From: CAVPUA01 sp963828015
Lineage (GTDB): Bacteria > Actinomycetota > Actinomycetes > Mycobacteriales > Jatrophihabitantaceae
Direction of reading: 5' to 3'
Length of the DNA: 64,000 nt
Assembly: GCA_963828015.1 (NCBI GenBank)
Contig: CAWHCD010000006.1
Location: 620,001 to 684,000 of the forward strand
Shown here in pieces: positions 52,345 through 62,956 of this stretch (position 1 is its first letter; every line of letters begins with the position of its first letter). The notes under the pieces were generated by a model. That model did no database searches, was not told where the DNA came from, and saw only the letters and a list, made by a program, of their open reading frames with translations. The position numbers and the translations under genes were made by a program.

Positions 52345-55300
52345 TTGATATCCGAGGATGCGCCTTACAGTGCCCCGCCCGTCGGTCGCCTGCCGTTCAC
52401 TGCGCTGCCGCCGGCTCAGGGCCTCTATGACCCGTCGGCAGAGCACGACGCCTGCGGGGTGGCGTTCATCGCGGATCTGCACGGACGGGCCACCCATACG
52501 ATCGTGGCCCAGGCCCTGACGGCCCTGCACAACCTCGATCACCGTGGCGCCGCCGGGGCCGAACCGTCCTCCGGTGACGGGGCCGGCATCACCGTGCAGG
52601 TTCCCGACACCTTCCTGCGTGATGTCGTCTCCTTCGAGCTGCCGGCCCTGGGCAGCTACGTCGTCGGTATTGCCTTCCTGCCCGCCGAGGCCGAGCAGGC
52701 GGCCGTGGTCAGCGAGCTGGTCGAGGCGACCGCGGCCGAAGAAGGTCTGGTCGTGCTGGGCTGGCGCGAGCTGCCGGTCAACAGCTCCGGACTGGGTCCG
52801 ACTGCCGCGGGCGTCATGCCGTCCTTTCGCCAGCTGTTCCTCGCCGGAGCCGGGGGCGAACAGGGCATGGAGCTCGAGCGGCTCGCCTTCTGCGCCCGCA
52901 AGGTCGCTGAGTCGCGCGCGCGGTCGGCGGGCCAGGAGCTGTACTTCCCGTCGCTATCCGGGCGAACGCTGGTCTACAAGGGAATGCTGACGACCGATCA
53001 GCTCGGGCAGTTCTTCCCGGACCTACTCGATGAGCGGTTCACCAGCGCGATCGGGCTGGTCCACAGCCGGTTCTCGACCAACACGTTCCCGTCCTGGCCG
53101 CTGGCCCATCCGTTCCGGTTCATCGCGCACAACGGCGAGATCAACACGATCAAGGGCAACCGCAACTGGATGCGCACGCGTGAGGCGTTGCTGTCCTCGG
53201 ACCTGCTCCCAGGGCAGCTGACCCGCCTGTTCCCGATCTGCACCGAGGGGGCGAGTGACTCGGCCTCCTTCGACGAGGTCCTGGAGTTGCTGCACCTCGG
53301 TGGACGCAGCCTGCCCCATGCGGTGCTGATGATGGTCCCCGAGGCGTGGGAGAACGCCGGTCCGGCGATCATGAAGCCGGAGTGGCGCTCGTTCTACCGC
53401 TTCCACTCCACGCTGATGGAGCCGTGGGACGGGCCGGCCTGTATCAACTTCACCGACGGGACGGTCATCGGCGCGGTACTGGACCGCAATGGCTTGCGCC
53501 CGGGCCGGTGGTGGCGCACCCGCGACGGTCTGGTCGTGCTGGGCAGCGAGTCCGGGGTGCTCGAGATCGATCCGGCCGAGGTGGTCCAGAAGGGGCGTCT
53601 GCAACCAGGTCAGATGTTCCTGGTCGACACGGCCCAGGGCGAGATCGTCCCCAACGAACGGATCAAGGACGACCTCGCGGCGGCCGAGCCCTACGAGGAG
53701 TGGCTGAAGGCCGGCCTGATCAAGCTCGAGGAGCTGCCGGTGCGCGAGCACGTGTCGGTCAGCCACGAATCGGTGAGCCGGCGCCAGCAGGTCTTCGGCT
53801 ACACCGAGGAGGAGCTGCGCATCCTGTTGACGCCGATGGTGACGACGGGGATCGAGCCGCTCGGGTCGATGGGGACCGACACGCCGCTGGCGGCGTTGTC
53901 GAAGCGTCCGCGACTGCTCTTCGACTACTTCACCGAACTGTTCGCCCAGGTCACCAACCCGCCGCTGGACGCCATCCGCGAGGAGATGGTGACCTCGCTG
54001 TCGGGCTCGCTCGGCCCCGAACAGAACCTGCTCGCACCGGGGGCCGAGTCCTGCCGGCAGATCGTGCTGCCGCGTCCGGTGATCGACAACGACGAGCTGG
54101 CCAAGATCTGGCATGCGAACGCCGACGGCGATCAGCCGGGCTTCGCCTGCCAGCTGATCGACGGGCGCTACCGGGTGCACGGCGGCGGCGAGGCGCTGGC
54201 CGGAGCCATCGAACGGGTCCGGCGTGAATGTCTGCAGGCGATCGAGGACGGCGCCCGCGTGCTGGTGCTCTCCGACCGCGGCTGCGATACCGAGCACGCC
54301 CCGATTCCCTCCCTGCTGCTCACCGCGGCAGTCCACAATCACCTGGTCCGTGCCGGCCAACGCACCCAGGTCGGGTTGGTGATCGAGACCGGTGAGGCCC
54401 GCGAGGTCCACCACGTCGCCCTGCTGTTGGGTTACGGCGCCGCGGCAGTGAACCCCTACCTCGCGTTCGAGACGGTCGAGGACCTGGTCGACCGTGGCAC
54501 GATCACCGGCATCACGCGTGAGCAGGCCATCGCCAACTACGTGAAGGCGGCCAGCAAGGGCGTGCTGAAGGTGATGTCCAAGATGGGCATCAGCACGATC
54601 GCCTCCTACACCGGCGCGCAGGTCTTCGAGGCCTTCGGACTCGATCAGGCGCTGGTGGCCGAGTACTTCACCGGCACGTCCTCGCGACTGGGCGGAGTCG
54701 GGCTCGAAGTGCTGGCGGCCGAGGTCGAAGCCCGGCACACGCGGGCGTTCCCGGTCGTGCCGACGGCGCGGGCCCACCGCGTCCTCGATGTGGGTGGTGA
54801 GTACCAGTGGCGCCGCGAGGGTGAACTGCACCTTTTCAACCCCGAGACGGTCTTCCTGCTCCAGCACGCCACGCGCCAGCGCCGGTACGAGGTGTTCCAG
54901 GAATATGCGGAGCGGGTCGAGGCCCTCAACCGCGAGGGCGGCACCCTGCGCGGATTGTTCGAGTTCAACTCCGACCGCCCGGCGCTGCCCATCGACGAGG
55001 TCGAGCCGATCGAGTCGATCATCACCCGGTTCGCGACCGGGGCCATGTCCTACGGCTCGATCTCGGCCGAGGCGCACGAGACGCTGGCCATCGCGATGAA
55101 CCGTATCGGTGGCAAGTCGAACTCCGGCGAGGGCGGTGAGGACGCCGAGCGCTTCACCCCTGATGCCAACGGCGACCTGCGGCGTTCGGCGGTCAAGCAG
55201 GTCGCGTCGGGGCGCTTCGGCGTGACCTCGCACTACCTGGTCAACGCCGATGACATTCAGATCAAGGTCGCGCAGGGGGCCAAGCCGGGCGAGGGCGGCC

Positions 55301-56941
55301 AGCTGCCCGGCTACAAGGTGTACCCCTGGATCGCGCGCACCCGGCACTCCACGCCGGGCGTCGGTCTCATCTCTCCGCCGCCGCACCACGACATCTACTC
55401 GATCGAGGATCTGGCCCAGCTCATTCACGATCTGAAGAACGCCAACCCGCAGGCGCGCGTGCACGTCAAGCTCGTCTCCGAGGCCGGCGTGGGGACCGTT
55501 GCCGCTGGTGTCTCCAAGGCCCACGCCGACGTCGTCCTGATCTCCGGGCACGACGGGGGGACCGGGGCCGCGCCGCTCACCGCGCTCAAGCACGCCGGGC
55601 TGCCGTGGGAGCTCGGACTGGCCGAGACCCAGCAGACCTTGTTGCTCAACGGCCTGCGCGACCGGATCACCGTCCAGGTCGACGGGGCGATGAAGACCGG
55701 CCGCGATGTCGTGGTCGCCGCGCTGCTCGGCGCCGAGGAATACGGCTTCGCGACCGCGCCCCTCATCGTGTCGGGCTGCGTGATGATGCGGGTCTGCCAT
55801 CTGGACACCTGCCCGGTCGGTGTCGCGACCCAGAACCCGCTGCTGCGTGAACGGTTCACCGGAAAGCCCGAGTTCGTCGTCACCTTCTTCGAGTACATCG
55901 CCCAGCAGGTCCGCGAGTTGCTCGCCGAGCTGGGCTTTCGCACCCTGCAAGAGGCCATCGGGCGCGTCGACGTGCTCGACACCAGCAAGGCAATCGATCA
56001 CTGGAAGGCCGACGGTCTGGATCTCTCGCCGATCCTGGCCGTCCCGGCGACGCCCTACGACGCGTCGCCGACCAAGACCCGCGAGCAGGATCACGGCCTG
56101 GACGCCGCGCTGGACCAGACGCTGATCCAGCTGTGTGAGGGCGCGCTGCTCGATGCGCACGCCGGTGCGCCTGGAACTTCCGGTCCGCAACGTCAACCGC
56201 ACGGTCGGCACGATGCTGGGCTCCTTCGTCAGCCGCCGCTACGGGGCGCAGGGGTTGCCGGCGGGCACGATCGACATCACCTTCTACGGCTCGGCCGGGC
56301 AGTCCTTCGGCGCGTTTGTCCCGCAGGGCATCACCCTGCGCCTGTTCGGTGACGCCAACGACTACGTCGGCAAGGGCCTGTCCGGCGGCATCGTCGCCGT
56401 GCGCCCCGATGCCAGCGCCAGCTTCGCCCCCGAGCAGAACATCATTGCCGGCAACGTGATCGGGTACGGCGCGACCTCCGGGGAGGTGTACCTCAGCGGC
56501 CTCGTCGGAGAGCGCTTCTGCGTCCGTAACTCCGGTGCGACCGTCGTCGCCGAAGGCGTCGGAGATCATGCGCTTGAGTACATGACCGGTGGGGTCGCGG
56601 TGATTCTGGGCGCGACCGGACGAAACGTCGGCGCCGGCATGTCGGGCGGATACGCCTACGTACTCGACCTCGATCGCTCGCTGGTCAACCCCGAGCGCAG
56701 CGCGGACGTCTACGGCCTGAGCGCCGAGCAGGCCGAGCGGCTGCGCGAGATCATCGACAGCCATGCACAGTTCACCGATTCGCCAATCGCTCGTCAGCTG
56801 CTGGCCGACTGGCCGGCAGCGATCGGGCGCTTCAGCGTGATCGTTCCGAGGGACTTCCAGCGTGTTCTCGACGCGACCACCCGTGCGCAGGCCAATGGCG
56901 AGGACGTCGATGCCGCGGTCATGGCCGCCGCGCTGGGCTGA
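52345..56941 (+). CDS. gltB: Glutamate synthase large subunit, one frameshift
   Basis: This GOGAT large subunit is about 1531 aa after repair. It transfers the glutamine amide to 2-oxoglutarate. The glutaminase domain starts at the processed Cys in AEHDACGVAFIADL. Then come the central domain, the FMN/Fe-S synthase domain (CHLDTCPVGVATQNPLLR) and the C-terminal GxGxG beta-helix. The frame shifts near 56153-56160: LCEGALLDAH in one frame, TPVRLELPVRNVNRTVG in the next. Two missing bases or one extra would explain it. The start is TTG 52345 (GGAG 5 nt upstream) or GTG 52339. No gltD follows; pyk starts 39 nt downstream. Confidence 0.9.
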
Positions 56942-56980
56942 GGCCGCCCACGCGGTGCTGACAGCGTTTACGCTGGAGCA

Positions 56981-58413
56981 GTGATGCGCCGCGGGAAAAT
57001 CGTCTGCACGCTAGGGCCGTCCACGGACGGGGCTGACCGGGCGCGAGCCCTCGTCGACGCCGGGATGGACGTGGCCCGGTTGAACTTCAGCCACGGGGAG
57101 CACGCCGACCATGGTCGGCGGTTCAAGGAGGTGCGGGCCGCCGCCGAACTGGCCGGGCGCAACCTGGCCGTGCTGGCCGACCTGCAGGGGCCCAAGATCC
57201 GGCTCGCGCGCTTCGCCGACGGCCCGGTCGAGTGGCGCACCGGTGAGCGGGTACGGATCACCGTCGAGGATTGCCCCGGCGACCATGACCGGGTCTCGAC
57301 CACCTACAAGCACCTGGCCGCCGACGTACGCCCGGGCGATCGGCTGCTCGTCGACGACGGCAACGTCGCCCTCGTCGCGGTGAGCATCGAGAACGGCACC
57401 GACGTCGTCTGCGACGTCACTGAGGGCGGCATCGTCAGCAACAACAAGGGCTTGTCGCTGCCCGGCGTCAACGTCAGCGTGCCGGCGATGTCGGAGAAGG
57501 ATGTCGAGGACCTCGAGTTCGCCCTGCGCCTGGGCGTCGACTTCGTCGCGTTGTCCTTCGTCCGCTCGGGCGAGGACGTGAAGTTGGTGCACAAGATCAT
57601 GGCCGAGGTCGGGATCCGCCGTCCGGTCATCGCCAAGATCGAGAAGCCAGAGGCGGTCGATGCGCTGCACGACATCGTGCTGGCCTTCGACGGCATCATG
57701 GTCGCCCGCGGCGACCTCGGCGTCGAAATGCCGCTGGAAGAGGTTCCGCTCGTCCAGAAGCGCATCGTGCAGATCGGCCCGGGAGAATGCCAAGCCGGTC
57801 ATCGTCGCCACTCAGATGCTCGAGTCGATGATCACCCATTCGCGACCGACCCGGGCCGAGGCCTCCGATGTCGCCAATGCCGTCCTCGACGGCGCCGACG
57901 CGTTGATGCTCTCGGGCGAGACGAGTGTCGGGTACCTATCCGGTCCAGGCCGTCGCGACGATGGCCCGCATCATCACGTCCATGGAGGCGGCCGGCCGGC
58001 ACGTCCCCGACCTCGACCACACGCCGCGCACCCAGGTCGGCGCGGTGGTGCAGGCCGCGAAGGGCATCGCCGATGCGCTGGGTGCGGTGGCCCTCGTCGC
58101 GTTCACCCAGACCGGCGACACGGCCCGACGGCTGTCGCGTTTGCAGCCGACCCAACGCATCCTCGTGTTCACCCCGGATGAGAACGTGCGCCGGCAGGCC
58201 GCGCTCTCCTGGGGGGCCGAGGCGCGAACGGTGTGGACGGTCAAGACGACCGATGAGATGGTCCGCCAGGTCGACTCGGCGCTGGTGCAAAGCGGCGTGT
58301 GCCACCCGAACGACCTGGTCATCGTCGTGGCGGGCACGCCGCCCACGACGCCGGGAGCGACCAACACGATTCGGGTCCACCGCATCGGGGATGTGCTGCA
58401 GCGTGATCGCTGA
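56981..58413 (+). CDS. pyk: Pyruvate kinase, two frameshifts
   Basis: This glycolytic enzyme is about 477 aa after repair. The N-terminus MRRGKIVCTLGPSTDG and the active-site region VIAKIEKPEAVDALHDI, then GIMVARGDLGVEMP, are intact. After VQKRIVQI the frame changes and resumes as ARENAKPVIVATQMLESM; one extra G near 57776 explains it. A second change after LSGETSVG, with one extra G near 57930-57932, leads to TYPVQAVATMARI. The C-terminal allosteric domain follows to TGA 58411-58413. A -10-like TACGCT lies 6 nt before GTG 56981, favouring that leaderless start; ATG 56984 is the alternative. Two G-run indels in an essential gene suggest assembly error. Confidence 0.88.
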
Positions 58414-58502
58414 CGGCCAGCGACGGCGACCTGGGCACGGAGTTCGAGACCGGTTTCGGGACCGCGCCGGTCGACTTCGGGCAGGCCAGCGTCGACGGGC
58501 TG

Positions 58503-59340
58503 GTGGCCCTGCTCGATCTGGAGGTCCTGGAGAAGAACATCTTCCGGGGCCGTAGCCCGAACGTCGACCGCCAGCGCGTCTTCGGCGGTCAGGTCGCGGG
58601 GCAGGCCCTCGTCGCGGCCGGGCGCACGGTGGAACCCGACCGCATCGTGCACTCGTTGCACTCCTACTTCATCCGGCCTGGGGACCCCTCGATTCCGATC
58701 GTCTACACCGTCGACCGCGTCCGCGACGGCCGTTCCTTCACCACCCGCCGCGTCGTCGCCGTCCAGCACGGCAAGGCGATCTTCTCGCTCTCGGCGTCGT
58801 TCCAGCTTCCGCAACCGGGGCTCGATCACCAGCGTCCCGGCACCGCCGAGCCCGCCTCCGGAGACGCTGCCCACCGATGTGGGAGCACTACCAGGACGGG
58901 GTGGGGGAGCGCCCGCCCGGTGACGAGCTGACCGTGGCCCTTCGACATGCGCTACGTCGATCGCCCGTCCTGGGAGCTGCGGCGGCAGCGGTGGCCGCGA
59001 GGACGAGATCTATCGCGTGTGGATGAAGGCGCGGGGGAAGCTGCCGGAGAGCCCGCTGCTGCACGCCTGCGCGTTGACGTTCGCCTGCGACATGACCCTG
59101 CTCGACACGGTGCTTGTGCGTCACGGCCTGTCCGGAGCCCGGGACCCGATCCGGCTCGCGTCCCTCGATCATGCGGTCTGGTTCCATCGTCCGTTCCGGG
59201 CCGACGAATGGCTGCTCTATGCGCACGAATCGCCGACTGCCGAAGGCAGCCGCGGCCTGACGATGGCCCGCGTCTACGACCTCGACGGCAACCATGTCGC
59301 CTCGGTCGTGCAGGAAGGCATGATCCGCGTCGGCGACTGA
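58503..59340 (+). pseudogene. tesB: Acyl-CoA thioesterase II (TesB-like), several frameshifts
   Basis: The two ends of a double-hotdog acyl-CoA thioesterase are clear. The first half reads LLDLEVLEKNIFRGRSP, then QRVFGGQVAGQALVAA and HSLHSYFIRPGD. The second half reads VWMKARGKLPESPLLHACAL, then LASLDHAVWFHRPFRADEW. Between 58840 and 58995 at least four frame changes are needed to join them (segments MWEHYQDGVGERPPG, WPFDMRYVDRPSWELRR and SGGREDEIYRVWMK lie in different frames). The start is uncertain: GTG 58503 is the first usual start, though the frame is open back to 58407. Neighbours pyk and pdtaR match the mycobacterial pyk-tesB locus. It is either a local error cluster or a decayed gene. 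Confidence 0.75.
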
Positions 59341-59350
59341 TCCGACCGGG

Positions 59351-60763
59351 CTAGGCCGAGAGCTGGGCCCAGGCCGCCTCGACGTGACGCCGCTGGGTCG
59401 ACACCGAGCCGATGGCCATCCGCAGCGCGACCTGACCATTGACGATCGTGTGGGTCAGATACATCTGGCCGGAGGCGTTCACCCGCTCGAGTAACGCCTT
59501 GGTCGCCTCGTCGCCGGCCCGCAGGCGGAAGGTCACCAGCGCGAGGGGGTGCGGCGCGACCAGCTCGAAGCGAGCATCGGCAGCGATCCACCCGGCCAGT
59601 TCCTGCGCTAGTTCCACGTGCCCGCGAATGTGCTCGCGCAGCCCCTCCGCGCCGTACCAGCGAATGACCGCCCAGAGCTTGAGGGCGCGGAAGCGGCGAC
59701 CGAGCGGCACCTGCCAATCGCGATAGTCGATCACCTGACCGGACTCGGTGGGCGCATTGCGCAGGAACTCGGGCAGGATCGACAGCGCGCCGATCAGGGC
59801 GTGGCGATCGGCGACCCAGAACGCGTCGCAGTCGAAGTTGGTGAGCAGCCACTTGTGCGGATTGGTGCACAACGAATCGACCAGCTCGACCCCGTCGAGC
59901 ACCCAGCGCAACTCCGGGCAGACCGCCGCGACGCCGGCCCAGGCCGCATCGACGTGTACCCAGGCTCCGCACTCGCGCGCGATTTCGGCCAGTTCACGAA
60001 CCGGATCGATCGCCCCCGTGCCGGTCGCGCCGACCGAGGCCACGACCAGTGCCGGGTGGTAACCCTGGTGCAGGTCGTCGGCGATCAGGGCGCGCAACTG
60101 CTGGGCGTCGGCCGCGCCGGTCGCCGGGTCGACGTCGAGCTTGCGCAATGCCTCGCTGCCCAGACCGGCGATGCGGCACGCCTTCTCGACCGAGGAATGG
60201 GTCTGGCTCGAGGTATAGACGGTGAAGCGACCGGCCGCGACGCCGGCGCTTTCGCTGGCTCCGTCGCTGGCCCGGTGTAGCGCGGCCAGCAGCGCGACCA
60301 GCGCGGCGTCGGAGGCCGATCCCTGGATGACCCCACCGCCGGGCCCGTCGGATCGAAAGCGGGCCGGCAGGCCGAGCAGCTCGGCCAGCCAGTCCATGAC
60401 GTGCGTCTCGAGCTCAGTGGCGGCCGGGGAGGTGGCCCAGAGCATTCCCTGAACGCCCAGCCCGGACGCGAGCAGGTCGCCGAGGATCGAGGGCCCGCTG
60501 GCGTTGGAGGGGAAGTAGGCGAAGAACGACGGATGCTGCCAGTGGGTGATGCCGGGCAGCAGTACCGCGTCCAGGTCCTCGAGGACGGCGGCGAACCCTT
60601 CGCCGCGTTCGGGGGGCGACGCCGGCAGCGCCGCCCGAACGCTGCCCGCAGCTGCGGCCGACAGCACCGGGAACGTCTCGATCTGCTCCTGGTAGTCCGC
60701 GATCCAGTCGACGACCTGGCGGCCGTAGGCCCGGAACTCGTCGGGGGTCATGTGCGCCGCCAT
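59351..60763 (-). CDS. PLP-dependent group II decarboxylase (aromatic amino acid decarboxylase-like)
   Basis: The protein has 470 aa from ATG 60763; the frame extends to 60811 but would overlap the tRNA. The N-terminal ITHWQHPSFFAYFPSN near residue 72 is typical of the aromatic-L-amino-acid / tyrosine decarboxylase group. GSASDAALVALLAA lies near 150, the cofactor Asp in WVHVDAAWAG near 267, and the Schiff-base Lys in TNPHKWLLTNFDCDAFWV near 300-317. The substrate cannot be fixed; DOPA, tryptophan or tyrosine are candidates. It stands alone, convergent with tesB. Confidence 0.88.
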   Translation of the reverse strand: MAAHMTPDEFRAYGRQVVDWIADYQEQIETFPVLSAAAAGSVRAALPASPPERGEGFAAVLEDLDAVLLPGITHWQHPSFFAYFPSNASGPSILGDLLASGLGVQGMLWATSPAATELETHVMDWLAELLGLPARFRSDGPGGGVIQGSASDAALVALLAALHRASDGASESAGVAAGRFTVYTSSQTHSSVEKACRIAGLGSEALRKLDVDPATGAADAQQLRALIADDLHQGYHPALVVASVGATGTGAIDPVRELAEIARECGAWVHVDAAWAGVAAVCPELRWVLDGVELVDSLCTNPHKWLLTNFDCDAFWVADRHALIGALSILPEFLRNAPTESGQVIDYRDWQVPLGRRFRALKLWAVIRWYGAEGLREHIRGHVELAQELAGWIAADARFELVAPHPLALVTFRLRAGDEATKALLERVNASGQMYLTHTIVNGQVALRMAIGSVSTQRRHVEAAWAQLSA

Positions 60764-60784
60764 GCGCCCTATTGTGGACGAGCG

Positions 60785-60858
60785 TGCCCCCGGTGGGAGT
60801 CGAACCCACACTGAACGGGTTTTGAATCCGTGTCCTCTGCCAGTTGGGATACAGGGGC
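60785..60858 (-). tRNA. tRNA-Leu (CAA), short variable loop
   Basis: The 74-nt cloverleaf is on the minus strand. The acceptor pairs GCCCCTG (60858-60852) with CGGGGGC (60792-60786), and the discriminator is A (60785). The D loop contains AACTGGCAGAGG, the T arm GGGTTCGACTCCC. The anticodon loop TTCAAAA gives CAA. The anticodon stem ACGGA/CCCGT has an A-C mismatch next to the loop. The variable region is only about 5 nt instead of the long arm usual for tRNA-Leu. A 74-nt tRNA-Leu in this neighbourhood is also known from M. tuberculosis (leuT). CCA is not encoded. Confidence 0.85.
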
Positions 60859-60936
60859 GTGTCGTCGTTCGGAAACAATACCGGCGCTAGGCTCGGGGCC
60901 AGTCATCGGCCGTATTGAGTTGGGAAGGACGCTTCA

Positions 60937-61560
60937 GTGCCCGCAGAACAGTCGGCACAGTCCGCTGCCTACCCATCGGCCGCCGAGCCGGTGCGCGTAT
61001 TGGTGGCCGAGGACGAGGCGCTCATCCGGCTCGATCTTCGAGAGATGCTCGAGGAAGAGGGCTTCGTCGTGGTCGCCGAGGCGGCCGACGGCGAACAGGC
61101 CGTGACCCTGGCGATCGAGCACAAGCCCGACCTGGTCATCTGCGACGTGAAGATGCCCAAGATGGACGGCATCGCCGCCGCCGCCCAGATCACCGATGCG
61201 CGCATAGCGCCCGTGGTGATCCTCACCGCCTTCAGCCAGCGCGATCTCGTCGAACGGGCCCGGGATGCCGGAGCGATGGCCTACCTCATCAAGCCGTTCC
61301 AGAAACGGGATCTGCTGCCGGCGATCGAAATGGCGATCTCCCGGTTTGCCCAGCTCCGCGCGCTGGAGACCGAGGTCACCGACCTGCGTGAGCGGCTGGA
61401 GGCCCGCAAGCTCATCGAGCGGGCGAAGGGCACGCTGATGTTGAGCCACAAGATGACTGAGCCCGAGGCGTTCCGGTGGATCCAGCGCGCCGCAATGGAC
61501 AATCGAACGTCGATGCGGGCCGTTGCTGAGCTCGTTCTCAGCGGTAGCGCGGAGGCCTAG
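60937..61560 (+). CDS. pdtaR: ANTAR-domain response regulator (PdtaR-like)
   Basis: The protein has 207 aa. The N-terminal receiver domain has the acidic pair in VLVAEDEALIRLD near residues 21-33, the phospho-acceptor Asp in DLVICDVKMPKMDG near 68, and the Lys in YLIKPF near 118. The C-terminal ANTAR domain (ARKLIERAKGTLMLSHKMTE near 160) binds paired hexaloop hairpins in RNA and causes antitermination. In mycobacteria the partner kinase is PdtaS, which is not encoded here. GTG 60937 follows GGGAAGGA. The position before polA matches Rv1626. Confidence 0.93.
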   Translation: MPAEQSAQSAAYPSAAEPVRVLVAEDEALIRLDLREMLEEEGFVVVAEAADGEQAVTLAIEHKPDLVICDVKMPKMDGIAAAAQITDARIAPVVILTAFSQRDLVERARDAGAMAYLIKPFQKRDLLPAIEMAISRFAQLRALETEVTDLRERLEARKLIERAKGTLMLSHKMTEPEAFRWIQRAAMDNRTSMRAVAELVLSGSAEA

Positions 61561-61621
61561 GTACCGTCTTTGGTTGAGCGGCGCACCTCCCGGTGGCGAC
61601 GGCCGATTGGCGGAGGGTTCA

Positions 61622-62800
61622 GTGCCGAAGACGTTGATGGTCAGCTGCGCGCTGCTGCTCGCCGTCCTCGGGCTGACCAGTTGCTCGTCCGGCCATCACG
61701 CCGGCGTAGGTGCCTCGAGCGCGGCCAAGGCCACCTGCGACGGCACCGGTCCGACCTACAAGATCGGCTTCCAAGGCCCGCTGTCGGGCGCCAACGCGGC
61801 GATGGGCACGGCCGAACTGAACGCGGTTGAGCTGGCGGTCGGGCAGGCCACCGCGGCCAGGAACCTCTGTTTCTCCCTGGCCGTGCTGTCGGCGGATGAC
61901 CGCGGTACGGCGGCCGGGGCGCCCGTCGCGGCGGCCAAGTTGATCGATGATCCGGCCGTAGTCGGGGTTGTCGGGCCGGCCCTGTCCGGGCCGGCCACGG
62001 CAAGCGGCGCGCAATACACCACGGCGGGGTTGGCCCTCATCAGTCCGTCGGCCACGAACAGCGATCTGACCTCGTCCGGGTTCACGACATTTCATCGCGC
62101 GATCGCCACCGACGAGGCCGAGGCCGAGGCGACCGCTTCCTACCTCGCGGCCCGGTACACGAGCGTCTACGTCATCGACGACACGTCGCCCTACGGACTG
62201 AGCATGGGCGAGGTCGTGCGTGCCGATCTGGCGGCCAGCCGGATCAAGATCGACAGCCAATCCGTAGCCCCGGTGAACGACTACAGCGCCCTGGCCAAGC
62301 AAGTGGTGGCCTCGGGCGACGCCGCGATGTACTACGCCGGAGCGGACGCGCAGGCGGCGCTGTTGGCGACCGCGCTGAAGACCGCCGGCTACACCGGCTT
62401 CGAGATTGCCGGCAGTCAGGCCATGTCGAACGTATTCACCATGGCGGCGGGCGCAGCCGGCAACGGGTTCCACTTCGCCTGCGGCTGCCTCGACGCCGCG
62501 ACTGCTCCTGCAGCGGCGACCTTCGCGGCCCAGTATCAGGCCAAGTTCCAGGTCGCGCCGGCCCGGTATTCGGCCGAGGCCTACGACGCGACGAACGCGC
62601 TGATAGCTGCGATCGGAGCCGCGAAGTCCCCGGCAGTGAGCCGCGCGAGTGCGGAGAGTGCGGTGAACGCGGTTGACTACGACGGCATTGCGGGGCCGGT
62701 GAAGTTCCTGGCGTCGGGCGAGCTGGAACGACCGACGACCGACCTCTACGAGCAGCAGAACGGGAAGATCGGTTGGGTCGGAAATATGTCGGCGAAGTGA
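61622..62800 (+). CDS. Branched-chain amino acid-type solute-binding lipoprotein
   Basis: The protein has 392 aa from GTG 61622, which follows GGAGGG by 4 nt. The signal peptide ends in the lipobox GLTSC near residue 19. The mature part is a type I periplasmic binding fold (KIGFQGPLSGANAAMGTAE near residue 49, GVVGPALSGPATASG near 115, DDTSPYGLSMGEVV near 187), as in LivK-like receptors. The permease and ATPase genes normally found with it are absent nearby, so it may serve a transporter encoded elsewhere or act as a sensor. CGCGCL (HFACGCLDAAT) is an unusual Cys pair in the C-lobe. Confidence 0.88.
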   Translation: MPKTLMVSCALLLAVLGLTSCSSGHHAGVGASSAAKATCDGTGPTYKIGFQGPLSGANAAMGTAELNAVELAVGQATAARNLCFSLAVLSADDRGTAAGAPVAAAKLIDDPAVVGVVGPALSGPATASGAQYTTAGLALISPSATNSDLTSSGFTTFHRAIATDEAEAEATASYLAARYTSVYVIDDTSPYGLSMGEVVRADLAASRIKIDSQSVAPVNDYSALAKQVVASGDAAMYYAGADAQAALLATALKTAGYTGFEIAGSQAMSNVFTMAAGAAGNGFHFACGCLDAATAPAAATFAAQYQAKFQVAPARYSAEAYDATNALIAAIGAAKSPAVSRASAESAVNAVDYDGIAGPVKFLASGELERPTTDLYEQQNGKIGWVGNMSAK

Positions 62801-62956
62801 CCGGCTGACATCGCTGTCAATGGCGGCGCAGGAAGCTGCCACAAGACCTTGGGCCAACTAACCGACGGCCGCTTGATGCCGCTAGGGTGTGTCAGATCCG
62901 CTCGGCCATCACTTGAAGTCGCCCACCCCACGTTCTAGGCGCCCAGGAGAAGTGCT

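Noticed and set aside
60785..60858. Plus-strand reading as tRNA-Gln (UUG)
   Set aside because: The plus-strand anticodon stem closes better (G-U instead of A-C), but the T-arm GGGTTCGACTCCC and the D-loop AACTGGCAGAGG only read correctly on the minus strand.
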